A stretch of DNA of 64,000 bases from an uncultured Clostridia bacterium (GCA_944342015.1 CALVMC010000004.1:62001-126000); one strand, 5' to 3'; shown: positions 53,119 through 62,518, numbered from the stretch's first letter. Notes: generated by a model not told the origin, from the letters alone. Numbers and translations are program-made.

Positions 53119-56100
53119 TTAATATTTTGAATCGTTTTTGTTTTTGTCTTTATCTATTGTCGCAGCGGCTTCATTGTATCCGAAAACCACATGATTATGA
53201 CTTATATTATTTTGTTTAGGCAATATTTCTTTTTGAACTGCTTTTTCGTCAGATTTTGTAATATTTATATTTTCTTTTTCATTAACCTTTTCCTCAGGCT
53301 TTTGATTATTCACAAATTTTACCTTTCTTATAATATTACCGTCGGGATCTTTTGTTATAGTGGTTTCCGTATCGGGCGGAGCCAAAGCAAGAAGTCTCGA
53401 ATGTCCCGCCGGTAAAGCTTCTGCCTTTCTCGATACATAAAGAGCCTTGGGAACTGAACGCCACTTCGCAAACAGAGTTATATTGCGCCTCGGCATACCT
53501 CCCCCACCGAAAGGCGTGCTCAAACTGAAATCCGACATCCAGCCTAAAAATTCATTATTGTATTTTGTGGGCGTAGGCACAATCACCGATTCACCGTATC
53601 TGAAACGCAAACTGTCTATCTTTTCGCCTCCGAATGTTTCAAAGCTTACAGTATAGGTTCTGAGCCAGAATAACCATATAAGATATAATAACAACAATAT
53701 CAAAATGCATATTATAATCGGTAAAAGTGTCCAAAGAACGATAAGAAGGGTTTTGGATAAAGCGTTGATTTTAACTTGTTTTACCACAGGCTGATAATTT
53801 ACAAGATCGGAAGGAGTAAATATTGCATTATAATAATTTTCTCCTTTACTTAATGCGGTATCGCTGTTTTCCCATGTCCAACCGTCAGGAAGGGTAACAT
53901 CGTCAAGAACATTTCCCGTATTATAATCTTTGTTAATCACAGGTGCGTCCACATCCGGAATAAGTCTTGTAATTGTTGCCGAAATAGTTTCGGTAGTAGT
54001 TTTAGCATTATATCTGTTGTAAAAGAATGTAACGGTACAGTAATATTCGCCGGTATCCAAAGGAGAGGAAATAGTTAAAGACTGATAAGGATTATTTAAA
54101 TCGATTTCTTTATTGCCGTCTTTTTTATACCAGGTATATTCGTAAGTGCCGTTCAGCACATGATTTGTCATTGCGGTTAAAATTAATTTCTGACCGCTTT
54201 CAACGGTATTGTTTTCGGCATTGGAAACAAGTGTGACCGTCGGCGCAATCAATTGCCATTTGCCGTAAAGTACTACGTCTTCGAAAGCAACTCTGTCGAA
54301 ATTAAAAGGGGAATATAAACCTTCATAATAGTACCAGTCGTAAATTTCAAAACCTGCTTTTTCCGTCTGTTCGTCGGGTCTAACAAACTTTTCCCCGTAC
54401 TTTACATACTGAATGATTGTAGGATTATCACCCGATACGTCATTGAATTCAGCCCTGTATAAAGTAATAGGCGCTATATTATAATCCACATTTTTTAAAG
54501 AGGGGAAATAATAACTTGTACCATCGTTTTTTTTGAATTCCCATGCGCTGTCGTCCAAAGCTTTTAAAGCCTGAGGTTTTGACTCCTCCTGTTTGGTTAC
54601 CATATCCATTGAATCGAGAGCTAACGGTTCGTCATAAATAAATCTTTTACCACTTAATTCTAATTCTTTATTTTCTTTTAATGATTGTTCAATATTTGAT
54701 AGAGCGTCTTCGCTCAAATTATCTGTAAGATAATAGTTGTTTTCACATTTGCTGTTAGGATTGTTTAAATAGTTTTCATAGCTTGATTTACTATCATCAT
54801 GATATATGCCTATCGGATAAATACCTATATTTTGGTAATATTGCAGATCATTATTATAATCAATACTTCCTAAAAACAAGCAATTTGAAATTTCAAAGTA
54901 ATCGACAATGTAACTGCTGTTATCGGTCAACTTATCCATATAATCTATAAGATTACCTGAAGATATTCCCGCTATACCAATGTTTTTTTGGCTGCTATTA
55001 TTAAAATTTATAAAATTTGCGTATGAAACACAATTTTTTATTACTGCACAATTATTTGTTGAAATTCCGCCAAATATACCTGAAATAAGGTTTCCTAAAT
55101 CAACCGTCCCTGCAAAAACACAATTTTCTATAATTCCATAGTTTGTGCCTGCATAACCTGCAAAAGTAAATGCTATTTTATTCTCAAAACTTATAAAATC
55201 AATATCAACGTTCACATAACAGTTGCGGATAATTCCATTATTGTTATCTGCCAAAAAGCCTTTTCTTTTATTCAAGGTGGAAGAGACAATTACTTTTCCG
55301 GAAACTATATTCAAGTTTTCCATAATCGAATATTTTTGGTTATTATTAAATAATAATTTAGAATTATCGGTTACTGCAATATTGCAATTAAATATTTTCC
55401 TGCCATTACCGTTAAAAGTTTTATATGTCAAAGATTTTGTTATATTATAATAAGAACCGTCGGCTTGTTTGAAATCGATATCGAATATCTGAATGTAGCA
55501 AAATTCAAAATTTTTTATTTCTCCGAATGCAGAAGAGCTGAAATCAACGAATCTGTTCCCTTCTTCTGCAAAAAAGAGTTCGTCTATTACATAATACGGA
55601 TTGCTTTCGGTACCTTCACCGCCTCCGCACAATTCCCAAATTAACCTTGTGTTATTATTGTTAACAGAATTTGACCTAACGAAATAAATTTCATCATCGT
55701 TATTAAAATAATTTTGCATTTCGACTTTTCTCCAAGATTCGATTGGAGAAACATTTAAGGCAGCGGTAATTAAAGAGTTGAGATAATAACAATTAGTAAA
55801 AGTCTGATTTGTAACTGTCGCCAGATTACAGATTAAAGCGTCATATTCGCCACTTGATGGAGAAACGACATTTCCTAAATTATAACATTTATAAGCTTCG
55901 ATAGAGTCTGCATTTATATATCCTATAAGACCGCCTGCGTTTTCGATTGAACTACTGACTGTGCCTATATTATAGGAATATCTGAGTTCGAGTGAAGTAG
56001 TTGTATTTTCCAACGACCCGATAAGACCGCCTACATTTTTTCCGCCTATTATATCACCTGTATTGCCGGATAAATTAAGGGATGAAATATCCGAAGCCAT

Positions 56101-56982
56101 ACCGATAATCCCGCCGATATTTGCATACATATCGGAACTGCCCATAGTACTGATATTGCCTTCATTTGAAAGAGCTTCTATATCGCTTGAAACTATGTAC
56201 CCTGCAACTCCTCCGAGTCTCGACACTCCAAGAAGCGAACCGTAGTTTATGATATAACGCAAGGTAGAAGAATCGACAATACCGAAAACTCCTCCCGTAG
56301 TACTTACTATTGACTCTACGGAAGCATAGTTATAAATACCTGTAATTTGAGAAGAAACAACATTACCTATAACCCCGCCTGTTGCAAGGCCTGTTTTCCC
56401 GTTTACCGAAACGCCTTCGTTTTTAATGTATCTTACCGTTGCCTCGCTTACATTGGCGGCAAAAGAAGCGGTATAGGACGAAGTATTTTCAGATACTACG
56501 GAACCGGGTCCTAAAATAAAATTTTCAACGGTTGCACCCTTTCCGATATTTCCGAAAAGAGCGGAATAAACAAATGAATCGTCGTTGACATTAAGATTTT
56601 TTATTATATGAGAGTCTCCGTCAAAATTACCTTGAAAAGCATATGTCTCATTGCCTATTGGCGTCCACGGATAATTATTAAGATCGAGATCTTCTGTCAG
56701 CACGAAATATTTATTGGCATAAGTTGTGCCGGAATTGACCATTTCGGCAAGATACGCAAGATTTGCGGGAGAGCTTATACGATAAGGATCGCTGACGGTT
56801 CCGTCGGATTCGGAAGTCCATTCGAACGGAAGAGATTCTCCGTACCAAACCTCCGCCTGTGCGACGGATGAAGAGAGATCGGAAGTTGCCGTGACTAAAC
56901 CGAACACAGAAAATATGACGACTAAAATCAATAAAAACGATATTATTGAATTAATTTTATTTATTTTTTTTAAAGAAGTCAT
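53119..56982 (-). CDS. GLUG/InlB-repeat surface protein with cytoplasmic tail
   Basis: 1,287 residues. Signal peptide or anchor at 13-35 (ISFLLILVVIFSVFGLV). DPYRISSPANLAYLAEMVN and WTPIGN open a GLUG-type region with six GG-[LIV]-x-G turns at about 195-370, a form seen in adhesins. Later come an InlB-like repeat (about 860-930), an Ig-like region (APTVTLVSNAENNTV) and an MBG-like region. A membrane helix at about 1078-1107 is followed by 180 residues, including another InlB-like repeat (YTVSFETFGGEKIDSL...LFAKW) and a charged end. With a cleaved signal peptide this tail would be cytoplasmic, which is odd for such a repeat. GAGGTAA site. Confidence 0.85.
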   Translation of the reverse strand: MTSLKKINKINSIISFLLILVVIFSVFGLVTATSDLSSSVAQAEVWYGESLPFEWTSESDGTVSDPYRISSPANLAYLAEMVNSGTTYANKYFVLTEDLDLNNYPWTPIGNETYAFQGNFDGDSHIIKNLNVNDDSFVYSALFGNIGKGATVENFILGPGSVVSENTSSYTASFAANVSEATVRYIKNEGVSVNGKTGLATGGVIGNVVSSQITGIYNYASVESIVSTTGGVFGIVDSSTLRYIINYGSLLGVSRLGGVAGYIVSSDIEALSNEGNISTMGSSDMYANIGGIIGMASDISSLNLSGNTGDIIGGKNVGGLIGSLENTTTSLELRYSYNIGTVSSSIENAGGLIGYINADSIEAYKCYNLGNVVSPSSGEYDALICNLATVTNQTFTNCYYLNSLITAALNVSPIESWRKVEMQNYFNNDDEIYFVRSNSVNNNNTRLIWELCGGGEGTESNPYYVIDELFFAEEGNRFVDFSSSAFGEIKNFEFCYIQIFDIDFKQADGSYYNITKSLTYKTFNGNGRKIFNCNIAVTDNSKLLFNNNQKYSIMENLNIVSGKVIVSSTLNKRKGFLADNNNGIIRNCYVNVDIDFISFENKIAFTFAGYAGTNYGIIENCVFAGTVDLGNLISGIFGGISTNNCAVIKNCVSYANFINFNNSSQKNIGIAGISSGNLIDYMDKLTDNSSYIVDYFEISNCLFLGSIDYNNDLQYYQNIGIYPIGIYHDDSKSSYENYLNNPNSKCENNYYLTDNLSEDALSNIEQSLKENKELELSGKRFIYDEPLALDSMDMVTKQEESKPQALKALDDSAWEFKKNDGTSYYFPSLKNVDYNIAPITLYRAEFNDVSGDNPTIIQYVKYGEKFVRPDEQTEKAGFEIYDWYYYEGLYSPFNFDRVAFEDVVLYGKWQLIAPTVTLVSNAENNTVESGQKLILTAMTNHVLNGTYEYTWYKKDGNKEIDLNNPYQSLTISSPLDTGEYYCTVTFFYNRYNAKTTTETISATITRLIPDVDAPVINKDYNTGNVLDDVTLPDGWTWENSDTALSKGENYYNAIFTPSDLVNYQPVVKQVKINALSKTLLIVLWTLLPIIICILILLLLYLIWLFWLRTYTVSFETFGGEKIDSLRFRYGESVIVPTPTKYNNEFLGWMSDFSLSTPFGGGGMPRRNITLFAKWRSVPKALYVSRKAEALPAGHSRLLALAPPDTETTITKDPDGNIIRKVKFVNNQKPEEKVNEKENINITKSDEKAVQKEILPKQNNISHNHVVFGYNEAAATIDKDKNKNDSKY

Positions 56983-57077
56983 AAATTACCTCACAAGCAA
57001 GGAAAAATCCATGCGCAATACATATGTATATATATATTATTATTTAAATATAAATTTGTCAATACTTTGATAATAAA

Positions 57078-57131
57078 AAAGGGAAAATGGAAATTTTTGT
57101 CAAAAATAGCAAAAATAAGCATTTTCCCTTT
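57078..57131 (-). terminator. long-loop terminator of the hom operon
   Basis: AAAGGGAAAATG and CATTTTCCCTTT (12 base pairs) flank a 30-base loop with its own ATTTTTG/CAAAAAT stem; T-run on the minus strand. Confidence 0.7.
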
Positions 57132-57137
57132 AATTAA

Positions 57138-58406
57138 TTATCTTTCTACCCTGATAATATTGGAAACTTCTATAACATCGGGGAGTTTTTTGATTTCCGA
57201 AACTGCATTCTGAATGGCTTTTTCGCAGGTTTTATGGGTTACGAAACAAAGAGGAACGACATTTTCTCCTTCCTTCTGCACCATTGTGGTAATGCTGATA
57301 TCGTACTTTCCGAGTATACCCGAAAGAGAAGCGAGAACGCCCGGTTTATCGTTCACGAGAAGCCTTATATAATATTCGCTTTCAAAGTCGGAAATAAAAT
57401 TACAATTATCTTTTCTCAGAACCTGAGGAAATCTTTTATGTCGCTCACTGAGTCCTGCATAAACGATATCGCTGACGATAGCGCTTCCTGTGGGCAAATC
57501 GCCTGCACCTCTTCCGTAAAGCATTATATCGTCCACAGCATCGCCTGAAATATAGACGGCGTTAAACGAACCTTTGACCGAAGACAAAGGATGGGTTTTA
57601 GGAATGAATACCGGATGAACACGGGCTTCTATACCCTTATCTGTTTTTTTACTGATACCGAGAAGTTTGATAGTGAGTCCGAACTCTTTTCCGAACTCTA
57701 TATCGGCGTTTGTTATTTTCGTAATACCTTCTCTGTAAACGGCATTGACGGGAACGGCGGTTTTATAAGCCAAGGTCGATAGAATAGAAAGTTTATAACT
57801 TGCGTCATATCCTTCAACATCGGCTTCGGGATTTGCTTCGGCGTAGCCTAATTTCTGAGCGGTTTTCAAAACATCGCCGTAATCGGCTCCTTCATCGCTC
57901 ATTTTAGTGAGAATATAGTTTGTTGTGCCGTTTATAATACCTTTGATTGCGGTAATGGTGTTTGCCTGCATTGCGTCGTTAAGTGTTCTTATTACCGGAA
58001 CGCCGCCTGCGCAGGTTGCTTCGAAGTAGAGTCCCGCATTGCCCTTTTTTGCAGCCATTTCAAGCTCGGGCCAATTTTTTGAAAACAATTCTTTATTTGC
58101 GGTAACGATACTTTTCCCGGCTTCGAGTGACTGAATCAAAAATGTTTTTGCAGGCTCTATTCCACCGAAGAATTCTGCTACGACATTGATTTCGGGATTT
58201 GAAATTATATCGTTGATATCGGTAGTCAGAACCGATAACGGAACGCCTAATTTTTCGGCTTTCTTTTTATCCCTTTCCATAATTTTAATTATTTCAAGGG
58301 AAATTCCGTATTCTTCTTCGATACGGGACTTATTGTTTACTAATATTCTGTAAGTGCCGCCGCCGACGGTTCCGAGTCCTAAAAGGGCAACTCCGACTTT
58401 CTTCAT
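57138..58406 (-). CDS. hom: homoserine dehydrogenase with ACT domain
   Basis: Reduces aspartate semialdehyde to homoserine for threonine and methionine. NAD(P) fold at the start (GLGTVGGGTY), NGTTNYIL and GYAEANPEADVEGYDA in the catalytic domain (the usual Asp in EADP is Asn), and a C-terminal ACT domain (RLLVNDKPGVLASLSGIL) for threonine feedback. 422 residues. Overlaps the coaX stop by 4 bases. Confidence 0.96.
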   Translation of the reverse strand: MKKVGVALLGLGTVGGGTYRILVNNKSRIEEEYGISLEIIKIMERDKKKAEKLGVPLSVLTTDINDIISNPEINVVAEFFGGIEPAKTFLIQSLEAGKSIVTANKELFSKNWPELEMAAKKGNAGLYFEATCAGGVPVIRTLNDAMQANTITAIKGIINGTTNYILTKMSDEGADYGDVLKTAQKLGYAEANPEADVEGYDASYKLSILSTLAYKTAVPVNAVYREGITKITNADIEFGKEFGLTIKLLGISKKTDKGIEARVHPVFIPKTHPLSSVKGSFNAVYISGDAVDDIMLYGRGAGDLPTGSAIVSDIVYAGLSERHKRFPQVLRKDNCNFISDFESEYYIRLLVNDKPGVLASLSGILGKYDISITTMVQKEGENVVPLCFVTHKTCEKAIQNAVSEIKKLPDVIEVSNIIRVER

Positions 58407-59185
58407 AAATCCTCCTGTCTGTTCATGTCATAAAGAATTTTCAATCCTTTAAGGGTAAGAGTTTTATCGTAAATATCTATAATTTCTTTATTTTTGTTTT
58501 CTATAAGAGCGCTGAGTCCGCCTGTTGCTACAACCTTACAATCGTCGAAACCTGCTTCTTCTTTAATTTTTCTGATAATATATTCAACCATTCCCGTAAA
58601 ACCGTAGATTATACCTGACTGAATATTTGTTTCCGTGGTTCTTCCTATTACCTTTTCCGGGCGGTCGAGTTCCACTCTCGGAAGTTTTGAAGCGGTGTTT
58701 ACAAGAGCGTCGGCAGAACATTTTATACCGGGGGCAATTACCCCGCCTAAAAAGTCCCCTTTTTCGTTGACGACGGAAAAGGTTGTTGCAGAACCGAAAT
58801 CAACCACGATTAAATTACCTTTATATATATTTCTTGCCGCAACGCAGTTTACTATTCTGTCGCTTCCGACATCTTTCGGATTAAGATATTTAATATTAAG
58901 ACCTGTTTTCATTCCGGGCCCTACGATTTTAGGTTGAAATTTAAAATAATATTTACACATATGTTCAATAGTGTAATTAAGCGTTGGTACAACGGAAGAA
59001 ATAATTACTCCGTTTATATCGTTTACAGAAACATTTATACCGTTAAGAAGCTCTATTACCACCATTCCGTATTCGTCCGCCGTTTTTTGAGTAGCAACGG
59101 AAAGTCGCCAGCTTCCCAGAAGTTTGCTTTTAGAATACAGTCCTATTTTCAAATTCGTATTACCTATATCGATTACCAACAACAT
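58403..59185 (-). CDS. coaX: type III pantothenate kinase
   Basis: First step of CoA synthesis; the type III enzyme is not feedback inhibited by CoA. DIGNTNLKIGLY, GPGMKTG, GSDRIVN and VVDFGSATTFS are the ASKHA signatures of CoaX. 260 residues. Sits between an ECF S component and hom; the former probably imports pantothenate. Confidence 0.96.
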   Translation of the reverse strand: MLLVIDIGNTNLKIGLYSKSKLLGSWRLSVATQKTADEYGMVVIELLNGINVSVNDINGVIISSVVPTLNYTIEHMCKYYFKFQPKIVGPGMKTGLNIKYLNPKDVGSDRIVNCVAARNIYKGNLIVVDFGSATTFSVVNEKGDFLGGVIAPGIKCSADALVNTASKLPRVELDRPEKVIGRTTETNIQSGIIYGFTGMVEYIIRKIKEEAGFDDCKVVATGGLSALIENKNKEIIDIYDKTLTLKGLKILYDMNRQEDL

Positions 59186-59213
59186 AGCTTGTCCCGCTTT
59201 TTAATATATTTTA

Positions 59214-59279
59214 AAAGTTTTATTTTCCGATACCGCCCTGCGCTATAAAGTTTTATTTTCCGATACCGCCCTGCGCTAT
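59214..59279. repeat. perfect 33-base tandem duplication
   Basis: The same 33 bases occur at 59214-59246 and 59247-59279. The second copy contains the stop codon of the upstream ECF gene, the first lies in the gap before coaX. Confidence 0.95.
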
Positions 59280-60100
59280 CTTATATTCTGAACCGTTCTT
59301 TTGACAGTCTTTTTATCTTTATCGGAAGAAAAGCCTGTAAATTCTTTATCTTCTGCTATATCTTCCTTTCCGTCTGCAAATGCCTTTTGGCAGGAAGATA
59401 AATCGGTTACCGTACTGTTTTCAATGCAAGTTTTATTTTCGAACTCAACTTTATCCGATAAATCCTTTTTGCTTTCGGTATCGTCCACTGCATTTTTACA
59501 AATGCTGTTTTCCTTTTCCGGTTTTTTAATCAAAGATCTGCCGAGCATTTTTTTAACCGCAGCCACAATCGGCGGGGCGATAATTGCGCATACTATTATC
59601 TCGATAACGAAGTTTAATGCAAGAAGTCCCGTAAGAAACTCCGTCGAAATAACCGTACCCCCTACTTCCTTATCGAAATAAAGAGCCCAGAGCATAAACA
59701 CGACGAGAAATGTATTTGTTATAACTCCCGAAACAGTACTTATAACGGAAGCGAAATACTCTTTGCCCTTTTTATTTTTCAGAAGTTTTTTAAGCCCTTC
59801 ATAAACCCAATAAATCACAGGACCTATGAAAAGTCTCGGAAGAACCGATACCAAAGGATTCCTGAACAGCACCGCAAGCGGAGAAACCGGAAAAAGCAAA
59901 CTGAACAAACAGCTCATAAGTCCCAAAGCGGCGGAGTTCAAAAGTGCCGATTTAAATCCCAATGTCTGACTTGCTATAATTACCGGAATAAGCATAAGTA
60001 CCGCAAGACTTACAGGCCCTATTGAAATCGGAATTGCCATAAATACTATTGCAAGAGCGATAAGTACTGCGTTTACGGCAATAAACATTGATTTTTTCAT
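59276..60100 (-). CDS. ECF transporter S component, probable pantothenate (PanT-like)
   Basis: 274 residues. Five or six helices in the first 185 residues, with PISIGPVSLAVLMLIPVIIASQTLGF and RNPLVSVLPRLFIGPV as in S components of the ECF family. Residues 190-274 are a charged, low-complexity cytoplasmic tail (KKPEKENS, EDIAEDKEF) that S components normally lack. Location before coaX makes pantothenate the likely ligand. GAGGTG site; a strong promoter lies 110 bases upstream. Confidence 0.8.
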   Translation of the reverse strand: MKKSMFIAVNAVLIALAIVFMAIPISIGPVSLAVLMLIPVIIASQTLGFKSALLNSAALGLMSCLFSLLFPVSPLAVLFRNPLVSVLPRLFIGPVIYWVYEGLKKLLKNKKGKEYFASVISTVSGVITNTFLVVFMLWALYFDKEVGGTVISTEFLTGLLALNFVIEIIVCAIIAPPIVAAVKKMLGRSLIKKPEKENSICKNAVDDTESKKDLSDKVEFENKTCIENSTVTDLSSCQKAFADGKEDIAEDKEFTGFSSDKDKKTVKRTVQNIR

Positions 60101-60209
60101 AATACACCTCGCTTAAATTCGTTATAGTAACGATATTTATCGAAAAGATTACTCCTTGCACAATACAATCCGTAAAGGTATCGTTTTATCCGTGCAATTT
60201 GTTTTATAG

Positions 60210-60238
60210 ATTATATCAAAAAATAATTTATTTATCAA
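60210..60238 (-). promoter_or_regulatory. promoter of the ECF-coaX-hom operon
   Basis: TTGATA, 17-base spacer, TATAAT. Leaves a leader of about 100 bases, with a small CGATA/TATCG hairpin. Confidence 0.8.
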
Positions 60239-60444
60239 GCATTTAAATATAAAGCGCAACGGTATCGGATACAGTATATGCAAAAAGGAAAGCTCTGTTG
60301 AAAAGCGGTAAAAAGTTTCAAAAACATGCCGTTTGAAATTAATAATTTACGGCAAAACACAAAAAGCGATTTTTATTAATCGATACTCTGTTTTAAAACC
60401 GAAATAAGGCAATCGATAAAAATAAATAATAAATTTTTAAAATT
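60239..60444. other. non-coding part of the gap upstream of the ECF gene
   Basis: AT-rich with no frame, hairpin or repeat that I can support; may contain the end of the tspO transcript. Confidence 0.5.
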
Positions 60445-60906
60445 TCAGTTCATCATAATTAGAATATAACTGTTTACCGTAAGAAATGCAATCCATAAAA
60501 GGACGAAGAAAAAAGAAGCCGCCGCCTGTCTGTTTGTTTTTAAAAGTCTGCACTCGAAATAAGCCGTCATGGAAAACTGCAAAACGGCGATTACGAAAGA
60601 CAAGGCAAGGTTATGAAAAAAGAAAAAAACCACGGTAAAAGCTATATTAAGCAATTCGAAAAAAACTATATACAAGTAATCTTTTCCTTTTGCCCGTCCC
60701 ACAAACATAGCGGCAATGGTATAAGCGATAAAAAGATAAACAAGACCCCATAAAAGGGCGACTACGGTTGCGTCGGGAATAAAAGGCGGTTTGTTAAGAT
60801 TGATATAAAAATCATCTATGCGGACAAATACCGAAGATAAAAAAGCAAAGCAAATAACCGCAAACATTCCGAGAACCAAAGCCCAAAGCCATTTAATAGT
60901 TTTCAT
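60445..60906 (-). CDS. tspO: TspO/MBR family membrane protein
   Basis: Tryptophan-rich sensory protein, five helices, 153 residues from ATG 60906 (MKTIKWLWALV) with GGAGAG just ahead; the open frame upstream is not needed. YINLNKPPFIPDATVVALLWGLVYLFIAY is the conserved loop and helix 2, and ECRLLKTNRQAAASFFFVLLWIAFL matches helix 5. Family binds porphyrins and other hydrophobic ligands. Single gene. Confidence 0.88.
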   Translation of the reverse strand: MKTIKWLWALVLGMFAVICFAFLSSVFVRIDDFYINLNKPPFIPDATVVALLWGLVYLFIAYTIAAMFVGRAKGKDYLYIVFFELLNIAFTVVFFFFHNLALSFVIAVLQFSMTAYFECRLLKTNRQAAASFFFVLLWIAFLTVNSYILIMMN

Positions 60907-61032
60907 ACACTCTCCGAAAAATAAACCCGTTATATAAGTATATTTAACCGATTTATCAATGAGAACTTTAAAACAGCGCAAAAATAAATTTAAGTATTTT
61001 GAAAAATATTAATATACAGACTTTAATAGAAT

Positions 61033-61057
61033 AAAAAAGCCGGATTAATCCGGCTTT
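61033..61057 (-). terminator. terminator of the SDR gene
   Basis: AAAAAGCCGGAT / ATCCGGCTTTA hairpin with T-run on the minus strand. Confidence 0.85.
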
Positions 61058-61077
61058 ATGTTAAATTATAATTTATT

Positions 61078-61803
61078 TCAGATGTGATATCCGCCGTTCA
61101 CTCCTATAATCTGTCCTGTAATAAAGGAAGCCTTATCGGAAAGTAAGAATCCAACAGTATTTGCTACATCGGTATCTTTACCTATTCTTTCAAGGGGTGT
61201 TTCCTCGATAAGTTTCCTTCTTATTTCCGAATCGAAATCGAACATATCGGTATCGATAACTCCGGGCGTGACGCAGTTTACCCGTATACCCGATGGTGCA
61301 AGTTCTTTTGCAAGCGACTTTGTAAGGGCTATAAGACCGCCTTTGCTTGCAGAGTAAACGCTTTCCATGCTCGCCCCGCACTCTCCCCACATCGAAGATA
61401 TAAAGACAACGGAACCGGACTTGCGGTTAATCATATGTTCAACTGCTTCCTTGGTCGTAAAGAATGCGCCTTTAAGGTTGCAGTCCATAACATAATCGTA
61501 TTCGTTTTCGGTAACGAACTGAACAAGGCTGTAACTTGAAACACCGGAATTGTTTACGAGTGCGTCTATTTTATGATATCGGCTGATTATATAATCAATC
61601 ATTTTTTTGATATCTTTTAAATCGGTGATATCGGCAAAAACGGCTTCTGCGGTTTTTCCTTTTTCACGAAGCTCTTTTTCGAGGGCCTTTGCCTGCTTTT
61701 CGCTTTTATTGTAATTAATTATAACGGCATAATCTTCGGAAAGACGCCTGCATATCGCTGCGCCTATTCCTTTTCCACCGCCCGTAACAAGTGCAACTTT
61801 CAT
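61078..61803 (-). CDS. short-chain dehydrogenase/reductase, FabG-like
   Basis: 241 residues. TGGGKGIG cofactor turn, NNSG, and the catalytic Ser-Tyr-Lys as ISSMWGE...YSASKGG; PGVIDTDM and GQIIGVNGGY close the family pattern. NADP-dependent, 3-oxoacyl-reductase-like; substrate open. No ribosome binding site: the promoter TTGACA-N17-TAAACT at 61810-61838 predicts transcription starting at the A of the ATG, so the mRNA is probably leaderless. Confidence 0.9.
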   Translation of the reverse strand: MKVALVTGGGKGIGAAICRRLSEDYAVIINYNKSEKQAKALEKELREKGKTAEAVFADITDLKDIKKMIDYIISRYHKIDALVNNSGVSSYSLVQFVTENEYDYVMDCNLKGAFFTTKEAVEHMINRKSGSVVFISSMWGECGASMESVYSASKGGLIALTKSLAKELAPSGIRVNCVTPGVIDTDMFDFDSEIRRKLIEETPLERIGKDTDVANTVGFLLSDKASFITGQIIGVNGGYHI

Positions 61804-61809
61804 AATTAA

Positions 61810-61838
61810 AGTTTACAGTGAATAGATAATTTTGTCAA
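61810..61838 (-). promoter_or_regulatory. promoter giving a leaderless SDR transcript
   Basis: TTGACA, 17-base spacer, TAAACT; the start codon begins 7 bases after the -10. Confidence 0.8.
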
Positions 61839-62009
61839 TAGCGAATTTAAAACCATATCCCATATTAATCGTTTGATTTCAAATAGAAAATAGAATTATC
61901 CGAAAAGAACGATAAACGGCAAAATATTTTTAAAATAATTAACCGAAATTTTAAAAAACAATTTTTAAGTCATAAACTCGCTTTTTCTTACATAGATACA
62001 TATAGCGAC

Positions 62010-62085
62010 AAAAAAAAGTCCGGATTAAAACCGGACTTTCCCTCCCCATATCCGGGGTTCTTCTTCCCGTTATTCAACGGACGCA
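62010..62085 (-). ncRNA. candidate structured small RNA or 3' UTR
   Basis: Three hairpins in a row on the minus strand: CCGTT-GAAT-AACGG, CCCC-GGATAT-GGGG, then the terminator AAAGTCCGG/CCGGACTTT with T8. A TATACT at 62092-62097 with a weak TACATA 17 bases before it could start a separate transcript; otherwise it is the 3' end of the cysteine-rich gene's mRNA. No known RNA family recognised. Confidence 0.45.
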
Positions 62086-62128
62086 GAATGCAGTATATTA
62101 AAAATCTTTTGTATTATGTAGCTTAATC

Positions 62129-62317
62129 TTACTTGCAGCCGTTAAAGCCGTAACCGCAGTCGTCTTTGCCGCAGCAACAGCAAAGGATAATGAGTAACGG
62201 AAGAATGTCGCATAAACAATTTGATTTGTTACAGCCGTCATTATTTCCGCCGCATCCGCAGCAGCATAAAAGTATTATAAGCCATAAGCAATCGCAACCG
62301 CCAAAGCAATTATTCAT
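62129..62317 (-). CDS. 62-residue cysteine-rich membrane-like protein
   Basis: ATG 62317 follows AAGGAGG by 7 bases. 16 of 62 residues are Cys. Two similar halves: CLWLIILLCCCGCGG and PLLIILCCCCGKDDCG, each a short hydrophobic run into a Cys cluster, joined by NNDGCNKSNCLCD; ends YGFNGCK. Small Gly/Cys proteins of this look occur in Firmicutes, at times annotated as chorion-like, with no known role. Metal binding or a spore-coat part are guesses. Terminator at 62010-62039. Confidence 0.75.
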   Translation of the reverse strand: MNNCFGGCDCLWLIILLCCCGCGGNNDGCNKSNCLCDILPLLIILCCCCGKDDCGYGFNGCK

Positions 62318-62518
62318 AAGTTTTACCTCCTTAGATTTCAGCAATTTTTTTTGCCTTATATTTCACAATACGCAAAAAAAGATTAAAGTGTTACCCGTGC
62401 TTGACAAAGAAGTTAAAAACTTTTAACATAGAATATATTCTTTAAAAGTACAGATTATGTATTAAATCAAAAAAGAACTATATAAGTATATAAAAATATA
62501 TGTTAAAAGGTGTATAAT

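Noticed and set aside
62345..62518. T-box leader upstream of glyQS
   Set aside because: Only about 170 AT-rich bases, no terminator/antiterminator pair and no T-box core motif.
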